From Candidatus Rokuibacteriota bacterium (lineage in GTDB: Bacteria > Methylomirabilota > Methylomirabilia > Rokubacteriales > CSP1-6), in NCBI GenBank assembly GCA_016206385.1, contig JACQRS010000354.1:1-6011 (forward strand): a stretch of 6,011 bases of DNA, read 5' to 3'. Of this stretch, positions 1 through 5,998 are shown piece by piece (the first letter of the stretch is position 1; each line of letters opens with the position of its first letter). A program made the translations under genes and the position numbers. The notes beneath the pieces are model-generated. The model saw nothing but the letters and a program-made list of their open reading frames with translations. It was not told the DNA's origin and made no database searches.

Positions 1-2
1 GA

Positions 3-1346
3 CAGGTCTGGACGGTCGCCGAGCTGACGCAGCGGATCAAGGAGCTGCTGGAGGAGCGCTTCCCCGCCTTCTGGGTCGAGGGGGAGATCTCCAACCTGCG
101 CGTCCCGTCCTCCGGCCACGCGTACTTCACGCTGAAAGACGAGTCCGCCCAGCTGAAGGCCGTGCTCTTCAGGAACCGGATGCGGCGCGTGCGCTTCGAG
201 CCCGAGGACGGGCTCCACGTCCTGGCCTTCGGGAGCCTGGACGTCTATGCGGTGAAGGGGGAGTACCAGCTCGTGGTGGAGCTGCTCGAGCCCAAGGGGC
301 TCGGCGCGCTCCAGCTCGCCTTCGAGCAGCGCAAGGTGCGGCTCGCCGCGGAGGGGCTCTTCGACCCGGCCCGCAAGCGGCCGCTCCCGCGCTTCCCGCG
401 AAAGATCGGCATCGTGACCTCGCCCACCGGGGCCGCGGTCAGGGACATCCTCAAGATTCTGAGCCGCCGCTTTGCCGATCTGCACCTCCTGATCGCGCCG
501 GTGCGGGTGCAGGGGGAGGGGGCTGCGGAGGAGATCGTCCAGGCGCTGGCCGACCTGAACGGGATCGGCGACCTCGACGTGGTCATCGTCGCCCGGGGAG
601 GCGGCTCGCTCGAGGACCTCTGGGCCTTCAACGAGGAGGCGGTCGCGCGGGCCATCGCGGCCTCCAAGGTGCCTGTGATCTCGGCAGTGGGCCACGAGAC
701 CGATGTGACCATCGCCGACTTCGTCGCCGACGTGCGCGCCCCCACGCCGTCGGCGGCCGCTGAGCTGGTGGTGGAGGAGAAGGCCGCAGTGGTTGCCGCG
801 CTCGTTGACCTTCACGAGCGCCTCACGCGCTCGATGAGACAGCGACTCGAGCGCCACCGGGCCCTGGTCGAGGGGCTGGCTCGAAGGCGTGTCCTGACCG
901 ATCCCGCTCGGGCGTTCCGGGATCTCCAGCGGCGGGTGGATGATCTGACCCTGAGGCTCGGGGCGGGGCTCAGCCGGAACGGGGCCAGCGCGCGGCAACG
1001 GTTCGCTGTGGCGCGGAGCGCCTTGAGTTCTCGGAGCCCGTTGGCCAGGATTGCCGACGGCGCGCGGCTCCTCGAGCAGCTCGACATGCGGATCCGCGCG
1101 AGTGTGACCCATGCGGTTGAACGCTCGCGTCACCGGCTCGGGAGCGCGGTGGGCCAGCTCGACAGCCTCTCCCCGCTCTCCGTCCTCCGGCGGGGCTACA
1201 GCCTGACGCGGCTCCCGTCGGGGGAGATTGTCCGTTCCTGGAGCCAGGCCGGGCGCGGGAGCGCGATCGAGGTGCTGCTCCACGAGGGCACGCTGGATTG
1301 CCTGGTGGAGCAGGTGAGGGAGCGCGATGACCGACCTCAAGTTTGA
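3..1346 (+). CDS. xseA: Exodeoxyribonuclease VII large subunit, 5'-truncated
   Basis: Catalytic subunit of exonuclease VII, which with several XseB subunits degrades single-stranded DNA from either end into short acid-soluble oligonucleotides; it acts in the cytoplasm in repair. The reading frame is open from the window edge (first full codon at 3), giving 447 residues. Residues about 1-97 look like the N-terminal OB-fold DNA-binding domain (WTVAELTQRIKELLEE, then WVEGEISNLR and GHAYFTLKD). The nuclease domain follows, with GIVTSPTGAA near 136-145, ARGGGSLEDLWAFN near 197-210 and SAVGHETD...RAPTPSAAAE near 227-254. A long Arg/Leu-rich helical region and the conserved LDSLSPLSVLRRGYSL (about 386-401) close the protein. 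Family members start just before the TV(A/S)EL motif, so only the start codon and a few residues are missing. A GTG at 162 is in frame but lies inside the OB fold and is not the start. The end overlaps xseB by 20 bases. Confidence 0.97.
   Translation, partial: QVWTVAELTQRIKELLEERFPAFWVEGEISNLRVPSSGHAYFTLKDESAQLKAVLFRNRMRRVRFEPEDGLHVLAFGSLDVYAVKGEYQLVVELLEPKGLGALQLAFEQRKVRLAAEGLFDPARKRPLPRFPRKIGIVTSPTGAAVRDILKILSRRFADLHLLIAPVRVQGEGAAEEIVQALADLNGIGDLDVVIVARGGGSLEDLWAFNEEAVARAIAASKVPVISAVGHETDVTIADFVADVRAPTPSAAAELVVEEKAAVVAALVDLHERLTRSMRQRLERHRALVEGLARRRVLTDPARAFRDLQRRVDDLTLRLGAGLSRNGASARQRFAVARSALSSRSPLARIADGARLLEQLDMRIRASVTHAVERSRHRLGSAVGQLDSLSPLSVLRRGYSLTRLPSGEIVRSWSQAGRGSAIEVLLHEGTLDCLVEQVRERDDRPQV
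1316..1322 (+). promoter_or_regulatory. Ribosome binding site of xseB
   Basis: The purine-rich GAGGGAG ends four bases before the ATG at 1327. It lies inside the last codons of xseA, so xseB is probably translated by ribosomes finishing xseA. This supports the 20-base overlapping start. Confidence 0.6.
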
Positions 1347-1569
1347 GGACGCCCTCGCCCGCCTAGAGCAGATCGTCCACACGCTCGAAGCCGGCAACCT
1401 CCCGCTGGAGGAGTCGCTCAAGGCCTTCGAGGAGGGGATCGCCCTGGCCCGCCACTGCGCCAAGTACCTGGAGGAGGCGGAGCGGCGGATCGAGCTCCTG
1501 ACGAAAGACGAGGCGGGCCTCCTCAAGCGGGAGCCCTTCACGTGGGAAGGGGAGGAACCCGGTCAGTGA
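1327..1569 (+). CDS. xseB: Exodeoxyribonuclease VII small subunit
   Basis: Small helical subunit of exonuclease VII; in the known enzyme several copies bind the long helical arm of XseA and are needed for activity. The product has 80 residues, normal for the family. The typical pattern is visible: KFEDALARLEQIVHTLEAGNLPLEESLKAFEEG (the first of two antiparallel helices with the family L..LE.GNLPLEESL..FEEG signature), then a second helix with LARHCAKYLEEAERRIELL. The C-terminal tail (about 65-80) is acidic and poorly conserved. The ATG start is supported by GAGGGAG just upstream, and the 20-base overlap with xseA fits subunits made in coupled fashion. The stop codon overlaps the GTG start of ispA (GTGA). 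Confidence 0.96.
   Translation: MTDLKFEDALARLEQIVHTLEAGNLPLEESLKAFEEGIALARHCAKYLEEAERRIELLTKDEAGLLKREPFTWEGEEPGQ
1549..1556 (+). promoter_or_regulatory. Ribosome binding site that fixes the ispA start
   Basis: GGGGAGGA, with core GGAGG at 1551-1555, sits ten bases before the GTG at 1566. It lies downstream of the alternative in-frame GTG at 1542, so it can serve only the later start. That places the ispA start in a GTGA overlap with the xseB stop. Confidence 0.7.
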
Positions 1570-2471
1570 GCTTCGACCTCGGGGGCTACCTGGCTGAGCG
1601 GCGCCGGCTCGTGGATCAGGCCCTGGCCCGCTTCCTGCCCCCGGAGGACGCGTATCCCCCCACGATCCACGAGGCCATGCGCTACAGCGTCTTCGCCGGC
1701 GGGAAGCGGCTGCGCCCGATCCTGGTCATCGCAGGGGCCGAGGCTGGCGGGGGCTTGGCCCAGGACGTCCTCCCCGCGGCCTGCGCCATGGAGCTGATCC
1801 ACACCTACTCGCTGATCCACGATGACCTTCCCGCCATGGACGACGACGACGACCGTCGGGGCCGACCGACCAGCCACAAGGTCTTCGGGGAGGCCATGGC
1901 GATCCTGGCTGGCGATGCCCTGCTCACCCTGGCCTTCAGGCTCCTGGCAGAGAACTTCGCCGAGAGCCAGAGACAGGCGGTGGCCCCGGCCCGCCTCAGG
2001 CAGATCCTCGCCGAGATCGCCGAGGCCGCGGGCACGTTCGGGATGATCGGGGGTCAGGTCGTGGACATCCAGTCGGAGGGAAAGTCGGTGAGCGCCGAGA
2101 CGCTGGAATACATCCACACCCACAAGACGGCGGCGCTGATCCGGGTCTCCCTTCGCTCCGGGGCGATCCTGACTGGTGCGCCGGAGAAAGTGCTGGAGGC
2201 CATCAGCCAGGCAGGGGCGCACCTGGGTCTCGCCTTCCAGATCGTGGATGACATCCTGGACGTTGAGGGGAGCCTCGAGCAACTCGGCAAGACGGCGGGG
2301 AGCGACCGGCGAAAGAAGAAGGTGACCTACCCCGAGCACTTCGGGCTCGAGGTCTCCCGGAGCCGAGCCAAGTCCCTTGTCGAGGAGGCCAAGTCAGCCC
2401 TGGCGCCGCTGGGCTCTGCCGCCACCCCCATCATGGCGCTGGCTGACTTCATCCTGGAGCGGAAGTCCTGA
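1566..2471 (+). CDS. ispA: Polyprenyl diphosphate synthase, farnesyl diphosphate synthase type
   Basis: Cytoplasmic trans-prenyltransferase that condenses dimethylallyl/geranyl diphosphate with isopentenyl diphosphate, most likely to farnesyl diphosphate, the precursor of undecaprenyl phosphate and quinone side chains. From the GTG at 1566 the protein has 301 residues, the usual length. Visible motifs are GGKRLRP (45-51, diphosphate binding), the first Asp-rich motif DDLPAMD (86-92) followed by a run of Asp and RRGRPTSH, MIGGQVVD (160-167), KTAALI (187-192), and the second Asp-rich motif DDILD (228-232) followed by GKTAGSD. The two extra residues in the first motif (DDxxxxD) are typical of bacterial farnesyl diphosphate synthases. 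A geranylgeranyl product cannot be excluded from sequence alone. A start at 1542 would add eight residues but lacks a ribosome site. The gene is coupled to xseB by GTGA. The common partner dxs is not downstream; eno follows after one base. Confidence 0.93.
   Translation: MSFDLGGYLAERRRLVDQALARFLPPEDAYPPTIHEAMRYSVFAGGKRLRPILVIAGAEAGGGLAQDVLPAACAMELIHTYSLIHDDLPAMDDDDDRRGRPTSHKVFGEAMAILAGDALLTLAFRLLAENFAESQRQAVAPARLRQILAEIAEAAGTFGMIGGQVVDIQSEGKSVSAETLEYIHTHKTAALIRVSLRSGAILTGAPEKVLEAISQAGAHLGLAFQIVDDILDVEGSLEQLGKTAGSDRRKKKVTYPEHFGLEVSRSRAKSLVEEAKSALAPLGSAATPIMALADFILERKS
2461..2465 (+). promoter_or_regulatory. Ribosome binding site that fixes the eno start
   Basis: GGAAG lies seven bases before the GTG at 2473, with a GGAG at 2456-2459 just upstream. 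Both lie in the last codons of ispA. They support the GTG at 2473 over an in-frame TTG at 2377. Confidence 0.5.
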
Positions 2472-2472
2472 C

Positions 2473-3759
2473 GTGGCCCGGATCTCCAGGCTTACGGCGC
2501 GCGAGATCCTCGACTCCAGAGGAAACCCCACGCTCGAGGCGGAGGTGACCCTGGAGAGCGGGGCCTCGGGGCGGGCGGCGGTTCCCTCGGGCGCCTCCAC
2601 GGGCAAGCGCGAAGCCATGGAGCTCAGGGACGGCGACGCCCGACGCTACCACGGCAAGGGTGTGCTGCGCGCCATCAGGAACGTGGTGGAGGTGATCGCT
2701 CCCGAGCTGGCCGGGATGGAGGCCTCTGATCAGGCTCAGGTGGACCTGCGGCTCGTCGCCCTGGACGGCACCCCCAACAAATCAGCCCTCGGCGCCAACG
2801 CGCTCCTCGGCGTTTCCCTGGCAGTGGCCCGGGCCGCTGCCAGCGACGCGGGGCTGTCCCTCTATCGCTATCTGGGGGGCTCGAGTGCCCGGCTCCTTCC
2901 CGTGCCGCTGATGAACGTGCTGAACGGCGGCGTCCACGCCGACAACGGCCTGGACATCCAGGAGTTCATGCTGGTGCCGGCCGGGGCCCCGAGCTTTACT
3001 GAGGCGCTCAGGATGGGTGCTGAAATCTTTCACACCCTCCGGGGCCTGCTTCGCGACAAGGGGCTCACCACCGGAGTGGGCGATGAGGGTGGGTTCGCCC
3101 CAGCCCTGGGCTCCAACACCGCGGCCCTGGACTTCTTCCTCCTGGCCATCGACCGAGCGGGGTACCGGCCCGGCGAAGATGTGCTCCTCGCCCTGGATGT
3201 GGCGGCCAGCGAGTTTTACCGCCAGGGACACTATCATCTGTCGGCGGAAGGAGCGGAGCGCACCAGCGAGGAGATGATCGCCTTCAACGAATCTCTCCTG
3301 GGGCGCTACCCGATCTGCTCCATCGAAGACGGCCTGAGCGAGGAAGACTGGGACGGCTGGGCCACCCTCACCCGGCGGCTGGGAGCGAGAGTGCAGCTCG
3401 TGGGCGACGACCTCTTCGTCACCAATGCCGCCATCCTCAGGGAGGGAATTTCCAAACGCGTGGCCAACGCCGTGCTGATCAAGCCGAACCAGATCGGCAC
3501 CCTCACCGAAACCCTGGAGGCCATCGAGCTGGCCAGAGGGGCCGGCTACGCCACGATCGTCTCTCACCGGTCAGGGGAAACCGAAGACACGTTTATCTCC
3601 GACCTGGCAGTGGCGGTGAATGCCGGCCAGATCAAAACCGGATCGCTGGCGCGGGGGGAGCGGACCGCCAAGTACAACCGGCTCCTCCGGATCGAGGCTG
3701 AGCTGGGAGCGGCCGCCGCCTGGCCCGGGCGAGCGGCGTTCGCGCGGAGTGGCCGGTGA
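2473..3759 (+). CDS. eno: Enolase (2-phosphoglycerate dehydratase)
   Basis: Catalyses 2-phosphoglycerate to phosphoenolpyruvate plus water in glycolysis and the reverse in gluconeogenesis; a Mg-dependent cytoplasmic enzyme and, in some bacteria, a degradosome component. From the GTG at 2473 it has 428 residues, standard length, beginning VARISRLTAREILDSRGNPT. The catalytic loop SGASTG is at 39-44, the QEF glutamate at 164, GDEGGFAP with Glu205, Mg ligands near Asp242, Glu285 (IEDG) and Asp312/313 (GDDLFVTN), the catalytic lysine at 337 in LIKPNQIGTLTET, SHRSGET from 364, and Lys388 in GQIKTGS. All expected active-site residues are present, so it should be active. The frame stays open 96 bases upstream, but that part encodes Trp/Pro/Ser-rich shadow of ispA and is not family sequence. 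It starts one base after the ispA stop and overlaps ftsB by GTGA. Confidence 0.98.
   Translation: MARISRLTAREILDSRGNPTLEAEVTLESGASGRAAVPSGASTGKREAMELRDGDARRYHGKGVLRAIRNVVEVIAPELAGMEASDQAQVDLRLVALDGTPNKSALGANALLGVSLAVARAAASDAGLSLYRYLGGSSARLLPVPLMNVLNGGVHADNGLDIQEFMLVPAGAPSFTEALRMGAEIFHTLRGLLRDKGLTTGVGDEGGFAPALGSNTAALDFFLLAIDRAGYRPGEDVLLALDVAASEFYRQGHYHLSAEGAERTSEEMIAFNESLLGRYPICSIEDGLSEEDWDGWATLTRRLGARVQLVGDDLFVTNAAILREGISKRVANAVLIKPNQIGTLTETLEAIELARGAGYATIVSHRSGETEDTFISDLAVAVNAGQIKTGSLARGERTAKYNRLLRIEAELGAAAAWPGRAAFARSGR
3746..3749 (+). promoter_or_regulatory. Ribosome binding site of the ftsB-like gene
   Basis: GGAG lies six bases before the GTG at 3756, within the end of eno. It supports a start that overlaps the eno stop by four bases. 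Confidence 0.5.
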
Positions 3760-4052
3760 AGCGGCGCCGACTCCTCGTTACCGGGGCGCTGGCGCTCGCG
3801 GTGGCCGCGCTCCTGGCCTACGGCGGCACGAGCCTCCTCCGTGTCTGGCAGATGAAGCGGGAGGTCCAGATGCTCGAGCGCGACCTCCAGGTGCGTCGGG
3901 CCGAGACCGACTGCCTCACGCAGACCGTAGACCGGCTGCGCGAGGATCCCGGCCAGATCGAGAAGATCGCCCGCGAGGAGCTCGGCCTGGTGAAGAAAGG
4001 GGAGACCGTGCTGAAGTTTCCATCGACGCGGCCCCAGGAAAAGACGTGCTGA
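3756..4052 (+). CDS. ftsB: FtsB/DivIC-family cell division (septum formation initiator) protein
   Basis: Small bitopic membrane protein of the division machinery; FtsB/DivIC pairs with FtsL and FtsQ/DivIB to activate septal peptidoglycan synthesis. The 98 residues show the family layout: a short basic cytoplasmic tail (MKRRR), one membrane segment at about 6-24 (LLVTGALALAVAALLAYGG), a charged coiled coil at about 31-64 (MKREVQMLERDLQVRRAE...), and the conserved C-terminal block DPGQIEKIAREELGLVKKG from 64, ending in ETVLKFP. No paired FtsL is seen here, and ispD/ispF, which follow ftsB in E. coli and relatives, are absent. The GTG start is coupled to eno by GTGA; eno-ftsB is a recurring bacterial neighbourhood. 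FtsB and DivIC cannot be told apart by sequence alone, so the symbol is a family label. Confidence 0.9.
   Translation: MKRRRLLVTGALALAVAALLAYGGTSLLRVWQMKREVQMLERDLQVRRAETDCLTQTVDRLREDPGQIEKIAREELGLVKKGETVLKFPSTRPQEKTC
4036..4040 (+). promoter_or_regulatory. Possible ribosome binding site of the glycosyltransferase gene
   Basis: AGGAA lies 14 bases before the ATG at 4055 but only five bases before an in-frame GTG at 4046. The spacing favours the GTG, which would add three residues (M-L-T). The start is therefore uncertain by nine bases. Confidence 0.35.
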
Positions 4053-4054
4053 CA

Positions 4055-5572
4055 ATGGACCTCCTGATCCCGCTCCTGTTCGCCCTCTGCGTGGTCTTCA
4101 ACCTGAGAGCCGTGTTCAAGCTCCTGGTGGACTGGAAGGGAATGCGGGCCACTGTCCAGTTCGTCAAGGCGGCCTATGCCCGGGTGAACGCGCTCCCTGC
4201 TGAAGACGCGCTCGAGCGGGATGATCGCCCTCCCACGTTCCTTCACCTGGTCCCGGCGTACCAGGAGCCCGAGATCACCGGGACGCTCAGGGCCCTCCTG
4301 TCCTCCCGCTACCCTCACGGCAAGCTCCATGTGGTCGTGGTCACCAAGGAGGAGGAAGAGCGGGCGCCCCACCCGGCCATGGGAATCTCGACCGGAGAGG
4401 TCGTGCGCCGGTTCCGCGCTGAGCTTCCGCCCTACCAGCAGAAGATGGTCTGGCAGATCGCCATGCCCGGAACCGGACGGAAGGCGCACCAGCTCAACTG
4501 GGGACTCAGGCCCGAATTCCTTCGCGAGGTCCTCGGCGAGCGGTTCGACCCGGCCCGCTGCTTCATCGGGGTGTCGGACGCCGACTCGCTCCCCGATCCC
4601 AACGTCTATTGCTGGATCGCCCAGGAGGAGCTGGCCGGGCGCGGCGCTCCGGCCTACCAGGGCGTGACACTCTCACTGGCCAACTTCGAGCGGCTGGACC
4701 TCCGGGGCCGGGTCTGCGCGATCCAGCAGTCCTCCATCTTCATGCGCGTCTCCATCGCGCGTCTCCTGAACGAGGTTAAGCGCGTCAGGGTGCTGGAGGC
4801 GCTCTGCCGGCGGGCGCTCTGGGCGGCGTGGCTGATCCGCCCGGTCTTCGAGCTTTTCTTCCGCCGCTCCCAGATCTGCCTCGGCCACAACCAGTTCGTC
4901 AGGCTCGATATTCTCGAGGCACTCGGCGGCTTCCCGACCGACGGCGCCACCGAGGACTCCACGCTCGGGTACGACCTCGGGATGCGGGGCGTGCTGATCC
5001 GCGCGCTCCCCATGCTGGAGCTGACCGACCTGCCCGAGACGCCGGAGAAGGTGATCCGCCAGAACGCGCGCTGGTACAAGGGCGTCCTGGACGACGCGCC
5101 TCACCTCTGGCGCGCCTGGCGGGCGCGGCCCTCGGCCTTCAATTTCGCCCAGGTCTGCCGCCACGTCGGGAACAAGGTGCTCGAGTGGCCGGTGGCAGTC
5201 CTCGTCTACCCGATCCTGGGCTTTCTCGGCTGGCAGCTTGCCTACCTCTACCGGGAACAGCCCTTGCTCTTCGTCCCGGCGCTGGCGTTTCCCGCCGCCG
5301 CGCTCGGGCTCTCCATCTGGGTGGGGGGGATCGTGACCCAGCGGGCGATCGAGGACCTGGCGCTGTACCTCCCGAAGCTCGTCGAGGTGAGGCGGAGGAC
5401 CCTGAGCGAGAAGTTCTGGGGGATCTTCCGCTGCCAGACCTACTGGCTCCTGGCCACGCGCGGCGCCTGGCGCGTGCTCCTCACTCTCCTCCGGACAGGG
5501 CGCTACGAGCCTGCCAAGACCGACCGGGTAATCCGGGACCCGATGAGGCAGGGTAGTTATTCCCGGTCGTGA
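4055..5572 (+). CDS. Membrane-bound family 2 glycosyltransferase, processive-synthase type
   Basis: Probable inner-membrane glycosyltransferase that adds sugars from a nucleotide-sugar to a growing glycan; donor and product cannot be read from sequence. From ATG 4055 it has 505 residues. A hydrophobic N-terminal anchor (about 3-24) leads to the GT-A domain: FLHLVPAYQEPEITGTLRALL (from 62), the acceptor-side GRKAHQLN (141-148), the metal-binding DAD in VSDADSLPD (175-177), GHNQFVRLDILEALGGF (277-293), the catalytic TED (299-301), and QNARW (336-340), matching the QxxRW motif of cellulose/hyaluronan-type synthases. Two strong membrane segments follow (about 375-398 and 403-427), and a third hydrophobic stretch is at 252-270. 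No PilZ domain is present. It lies two bases after ftsB and overlaps the next ORF by GTGA, so it is probably co-expressed with division and lipid-precursor genes. A GTG at 4046 is an alternative start. The family is well supported; the role is not. Confidence 0.85.
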   Translation: MDLLIPLLFALCVVFNLRAVFKLLVDWKGMRATVQFVKAAYARVNALPAEDALERDDRPPTFLHLVPAYQEPEITGTLRALLSSRYPHGKLHVVVVTKEEEERAPHPAMGISTGEVVRRFRAELPPYQQKMVWQIAMPGTGRKAHQLNWGLRPEFLREVLGERFDPARCFIGVSDADSLPDPNVYCWIAQEELAGRGAPAYQGVTLSLANFERLDLRGRVCAIQQSSIFMRVSIARLLNEVKRVRVLEALCRRALWAAWLIRPVFELFFRRSQICLGHNQFVRLDILEALGGFPTDGATEDSTLGYDLGMRGVLIRALPMLELTDLPETPEKVIRQNARWYKGVLDDAPHLWRAWRARPSAFNFAQVCRHVGNKVLEWPVAVLVYPILGFLGWQLAYLYREQPLLFVPALAFPAAALGLSIWVGGIVTQRAIEDLALYLPKLVEVRRRTLSEKFWGIFRCQTYWLLATRGAWRVLLTLLRTGRYEPAKTDRVIRDPMRQGSYSRS

Positions 5573-5907
5573 CAGAGCCGGTCTTCAGCTTTTCCACCCA
5601 AGCTGGCGACACGTGGGGTGAGAGAATCCGTGCGGCCTTCGATCAGGTTCGCCACCGGCGGCATCTCGAGGCGCTCGATCAGAGCCCGGTCCTGGAACCC
5701 CTCGCCGAGAGCCTCGATCGAGCTTGGGTCGCGGTGCATCGGCCCGGCCCTGGCGAGCCGGAGCGCTTTTTCCTGAACGAAGCGGCCCTCGCCCTGTGCC
5801 GGTTTGCCGGTCTTCAGCTTCCCCCGACGGACCCCGTCGCCGGGGCGCTTCCCCGGCCGCTCGACATCCTCTGCGCCGGCGATCTGGCCAGCGCTCCCCG
5901 ACCCTGA
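5569..5907 (+). CDS. Hypothetical protein, 112 residues
   Basis: I do not recognise this protein. It is supported as coding by a GTGA overlap with the glycosyltransferase stop, mostly G/C third positions like its neighbours, and a balanced amino-acid mix with a hydrophobic, helix-like stretch (RFFLNEAALALCRFAGLQL, 66-84). There is no signal peptide, membrane segment or known motif; it looks like a small soluble protein with a proline-rich tail (PRPLDILCAGDLASAPRP). No good ribosome site precedes the GTG; the nearest purine-rich stretch (AGGCAGGG) is about 17 bases away, so translation would depend on coupling. Two overlapping minus-strand frames (5557-5928 and 5585-5998) are also open, but they are richer in Arg/Gly/Pro and more likely shadows. 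It could be an accessory factor for the glycosyltransferase, or not a gene at all. Confidence 0.5.
   Translation: MTEPVFSFSTQAGDTWGERIRAAFDQVRHRRHLEALDQSPVLEPLAESLDRAWVAVHRPGPGEPERFFLNEAALALCRFAGLQLPPTDPVAGALPRPLDILCAGDLASAPRP
5577..5591 (+). repeat. 15-base direct repeat, copy 1
   Basis: GCCGGTCTTCAGCTT occurs here near the start of the orphan ORF and again, identically, at 5806-5820. The flanking bases differ on both sides. The two copies fall in different reading phases, so they do not reflect a repeated peptide. Confidence 0.7.
5806..5820 (+). repeat. 15-base direct repeat, copy 2
   Basis: Identical to the copy at 5577-5591, starting 229 bases downstream. Here it reads A-G-L-Q-L in the orphan ORF, whereas the first copy is read in another phase around P-V-F-S-F. 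Confidence 0.7.
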
Positions 5908-5958
5908 CTGCCGCACTGCCGGGGGCACGCGCGGTCGGGCCCGGACGCGCCGACAGGG
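5908..5958. other. Short GC-rich intergenic gap
   Basis: This gap between the last ORF and the tRNA promoter holds an 8-base palindrome CGGGCCCG (5936-5943) but no clear stem followed by a T-run. A rho-independent terminator for the upstream genes is not visible, so they may end by Rho or read into the tRNA gene. Confidence 0.5.
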
Positions 5959-5987
5959 TTGACAGGCGGGCCCTCTTAAGGTAAGAA
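5959..5987 (+). promoter_or_regulatory. Sigma70-type promoter of the initiator tRNA gene
   Basis: An exact -35 consensus TTGACA (5959-5964) is followed, at the ideal 17-base spacing, by a weak -10-like TAAGAA (5982-5987, three of six consensus bases). Initiation would fall about 5993-5995, leaving a leader of a few bases before the tRNA 5' end at 5999. The position just ahead of a tRNA gene supports the call; the -10 box is the weak point. Confidence 0.65.
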
Positions 5988-5992
5988 AGAGG
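5972..5992. repeat. 6-base inverted repeat over the -10 region
   Basis: CCTCTT (5972-5977) and AAGAGG (5987-5992) are perfect inverted copies separated by nine bases, flanking the presumed -10 box. CTTAAG (5975-5980) is also palindromic. It could be an operator-like site, but so short a repeat may be chance. Confidence 0.3.
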
Positions 5993-5998
5993 CGTCAC

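Noticed and set aside
1563..2339. 258-residue minus-strand ORF opposite ispA
   Set aside because: It is a shadow of a high-GC coding frame; the + strand carries all polyprenyl synthase motifs and the minus product has no recognisable domain.
2377..2472. N-terminal extension of enolase from a TTG start
   Set aside because: The extra residues are Trp/Ser/Pro-rich, overlap ispA and have no family counterpart; GTG 2473 has a ribosome site and gives the standard N-terminus.
2782..3567. 261-residue minus-strand ORF opposite enolase
   Set aside because: The + strand is an unmistakable enolase with every active-site residue; long antisense frames are expected with G/C-biased third positions.
3620..4054. 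145-residue N-terminal extension of the glycosyltransferase
   Set aside because: It is Arg/Gly/Pro-rich low-complexity sequence out of frame with eno and ftsB, both clearly real; the hydrophobic anchor begins at 4055.
4828..5556. 242-residue + strand ORF within the glycosyltransferase
   Set aside because: Arg/Pro/Ala-rich translation in another frame of a well-supported glycosyltransferase.
5921..5950. Possible terminator hairpin around CGGGCCCG
   Set aside because: The GC-rich palindrome is short, outer bases do not pair consistently and no T-run follows.
5585..5998. 137-residue minus-strand ORF near the right edge
   Set aside because: Very rich in Arg/Gly/Pro, and it runs through the presumed tRNA promoter; a shadow is more likely, though the area is not fully settled.
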